From Rhodoferax sp. (lineage in GTDB: Bacteria > Pseudomonadota > Gammaproteobacteria > Burkholderiales > Burkholderiaceae_C): 6,330 nucleotides of DNA. The position numbers and the translations under genes were made by a program. Of this stretch, positions 5,850 to 6,330 are shown in pieces (the first letter of the stretch is position 1; each line of letters begins with the position of its first letter). The notes below the pieces were generated by a model. That model did no database searches. It saw nothing but the letters and a program-made list of their open reading frames with translations, and was not told the DNA's origin. The stretch is taken from positions 1 through 6,330 of the forward strand of contig JAIFMA010000241.1 of the NCBI GenBank assembly GCA_020048795.1, given 5' to 3'.

Positions 5850-5862
5850 GTCAGTAGCTGAC
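5850..5862. repeat. GTCAG-TAG-CTGAC hairpin
   Basis: Perfect 5-bp inverted repeat with a 3-base loop, third in the series. The same loop length as the neighbouring repeat gives a pair of tandem mini-hairpins. Confidence 0.4.
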
Positions 5863-6119
5863 CCTCAATTTCTCCGTAAGCAGACGCTCGCACCAGGTGT
5901 CGGAAACTCTGACGCAGTCATTCAACTGCGGAAATCCACTTTTGACAGTGTCAGTCGGCACTGCAGCGGTTGCGGTTCTAGCGAAATTCAAATTACCCGC
6001 CCAATACCCGGCATTGGAATTTGTAGATCAACGGCAGGGAGCAGCGGCACCGAGATTTCGGCCAATTGGCAGCCCGTTCACGACAAGCAAGAGTCAGTCA
6101 CTGCTATGCCACCTAACGA

Positions 6120-6146
6120 CCTCTGCATGGCTGTTTTGCGCAGAGG
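6120..6146 (-). terminator. Candidate hairpin after the convergent minus-strand gene
   Basis: CCTCTGC (6120-6126) and GCAGAGG (6140-6146) form a perfect 7-bp stem with a 13-base loop. Read on the minus strand it starts 17 nt after the stop of the right-edge gene, a sensible place for a transcript-end hairpin. There is no clear run of T after it, so termination is uncertain. Confidence 0.3.
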
Positions 6147-6163
6147 ATGGTCACGAAAATCCT

Positions 6164-6330
6164 TCATGACCCGTCATCTGTTTTCCGCGCAATATAGTAA
6201 CCGTAACTGACATACTGCCTGTGACGTTCATAGAGGTCAATCTCGTGTTCTTCCGCAGCAACAAGGGCTTTTGCTGCGTCGCTTGATTTGTGCGCATCCA
6301 GAAAAACCGGAAAACGCTTTTGCATTGGAC
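6164..6330 (-). CDS. C-terminal end of an unidentified minus-strand gene (cut by right edge)
   Basis: The minus frame entering from the right edge is open for 54 codons to TGA (6166-6164). The peptide looks like real protein: an amphipathic, charged stretch (DAAKALVAAEEHEIDLYERH) is followed by an aromatic end, QYVSYGYYIARK, then a short acidic tail. A helix followed by a tyrosine-rich strand ending in ARK recalls the C-terminus of some SAM-dependent methyltransferases, but I cannot confirm this. An ATG at 6325-6323 could make it a complete 53-residue protein, but no ribosome binding site can be judged so near the edge. It converges with the operon and is clearly lower in GC than the genes at 439-5655. 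Confidence 0.5.
   Translation of the reverse strand, partial: PMQKRFPVFLDAHKSSDAAKALVAAEEHEIDLYERHRQYVSYGYYIARKTDDGS

Larger units (their letters stand above)
5656..6163. other. Gene-free region, possibly decayed or mobile DNA
   Basis: I see no convincing gene in these 508 bases. GC content falls, especially after 5850, and codon bias in the + frames is poor; the 171-codon + frame at 5695-6210 has no ribosome binding site or recognisable domain. On the minus strand one frame is open in pieces, 6031-6093, 5851-6027 and 5683-5850, each ended by TGA. The last piece has G/C-biased third positions and a hydrophilic, Gly/Asn-rich sequence, which suggests a decayed coding remnant. The region also holds several small palindromes, listed separately. 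No transposase, tRNA or CRISPR repeats are seen. Confidence 0.5.

Noticed and set aside
5680..6096. Reading the in-frame TGA codons of the minus-strand remnant as selenocysteine
   Set aside because: The pieces show no recognisable selenoprotein family, I saw no clear SECIS-like hairpin right after each TGA, and decay of an old frame explains the stops more simply.
6112..6160. Integron attC-like site (ACCTAAC followed by a CCTCTGC/GCAGAGG inverted repeat)
   Set aside because: ACCTAAC fits the RYYYAAC core, but the partner GTTRRRY core is missing at the mirror position on the other side of the stem, and no integrase is in view.
5695..6210. A 171-codon + frame in the gene-free region
   Set aside because: No ribosome binding site, no recognisable domain, poor codon bias, and it overlaps the end of the better-supported minus-strand gene at 6164-6330.

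Overview
The window looks like chromosomal DNA of a high-GC beta-proteobacterium, probably Burkholderiales/Comamonadaceae. This is inferred from codon use (mostly G/C in third positions through about 5655) and from the character of the proteins; no rRNA or other marker gene is present. Every clearly recognisable gene lies on the + strand.

Layout. (1) 3-257: C-terminal end of an unidentified + strand gene cut by the left edge, with two perfect small inverted repeats near its stop. (2) 258-438: short intergenic stretch with at most a weak promoter. (3) 439-3854: a complete four-gene ABC importer of the PhnD/PhnC/PhnE/PhnE type: periplasmic binding protein, ATPase with a TTG start, and two paralogous permeases. 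The genes are 22 nt apart, 11 nt apart and overlapping by ATGA, so they are almost certainly one operon. The binding protein resembles, from memory of the family, the clade named 'putative selenate ABC transporter substrate-binding protein' more than true phosphonate binders. (4) 3876-4223: an EmrE-type small multidrug resistance (SMR) protein, 21 nt after the second permease. (5) 4223-4885: a class I SAM-dependent methyltransferase whose first possible ATG overlaps the SMR stop (TAATG). (6) 4882-4980: a 32-codon small ORF overlapping the methyltransferase stop by ATGA and preceded by a good ribosome binding site. (7) 5005-5655: an exported YHS-domain protein with a twin-arginine-like signal peptide. 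(8) 5656-6163: about 500 bp without a convincing gene, lower in GC, with several small palindromes and a minus-strand frame that looks faintly coding but is broken by TGA codons. (9) 6164-6330: C-terminal end of a minus-strand gene running off the right edge, convergent with the operon.

How the genes may work together. The importer brings an oxyanion (selenate/selenite-like, phosphite or phosphonate) into the cell. The tight spacing from 439 to 4885 suggests that the SMR exporter and methyltransferase are co-transcribed with it, and the small ORF and YHS protein may be too. A selenium (or other oxyanion) uptake-and-handling cassette is an attractive hypothesis, but the sequence does not prove the substrate. 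No selD, selenouridine synthase, C-P lyase or phosphite dehydrogenase gene is in view.
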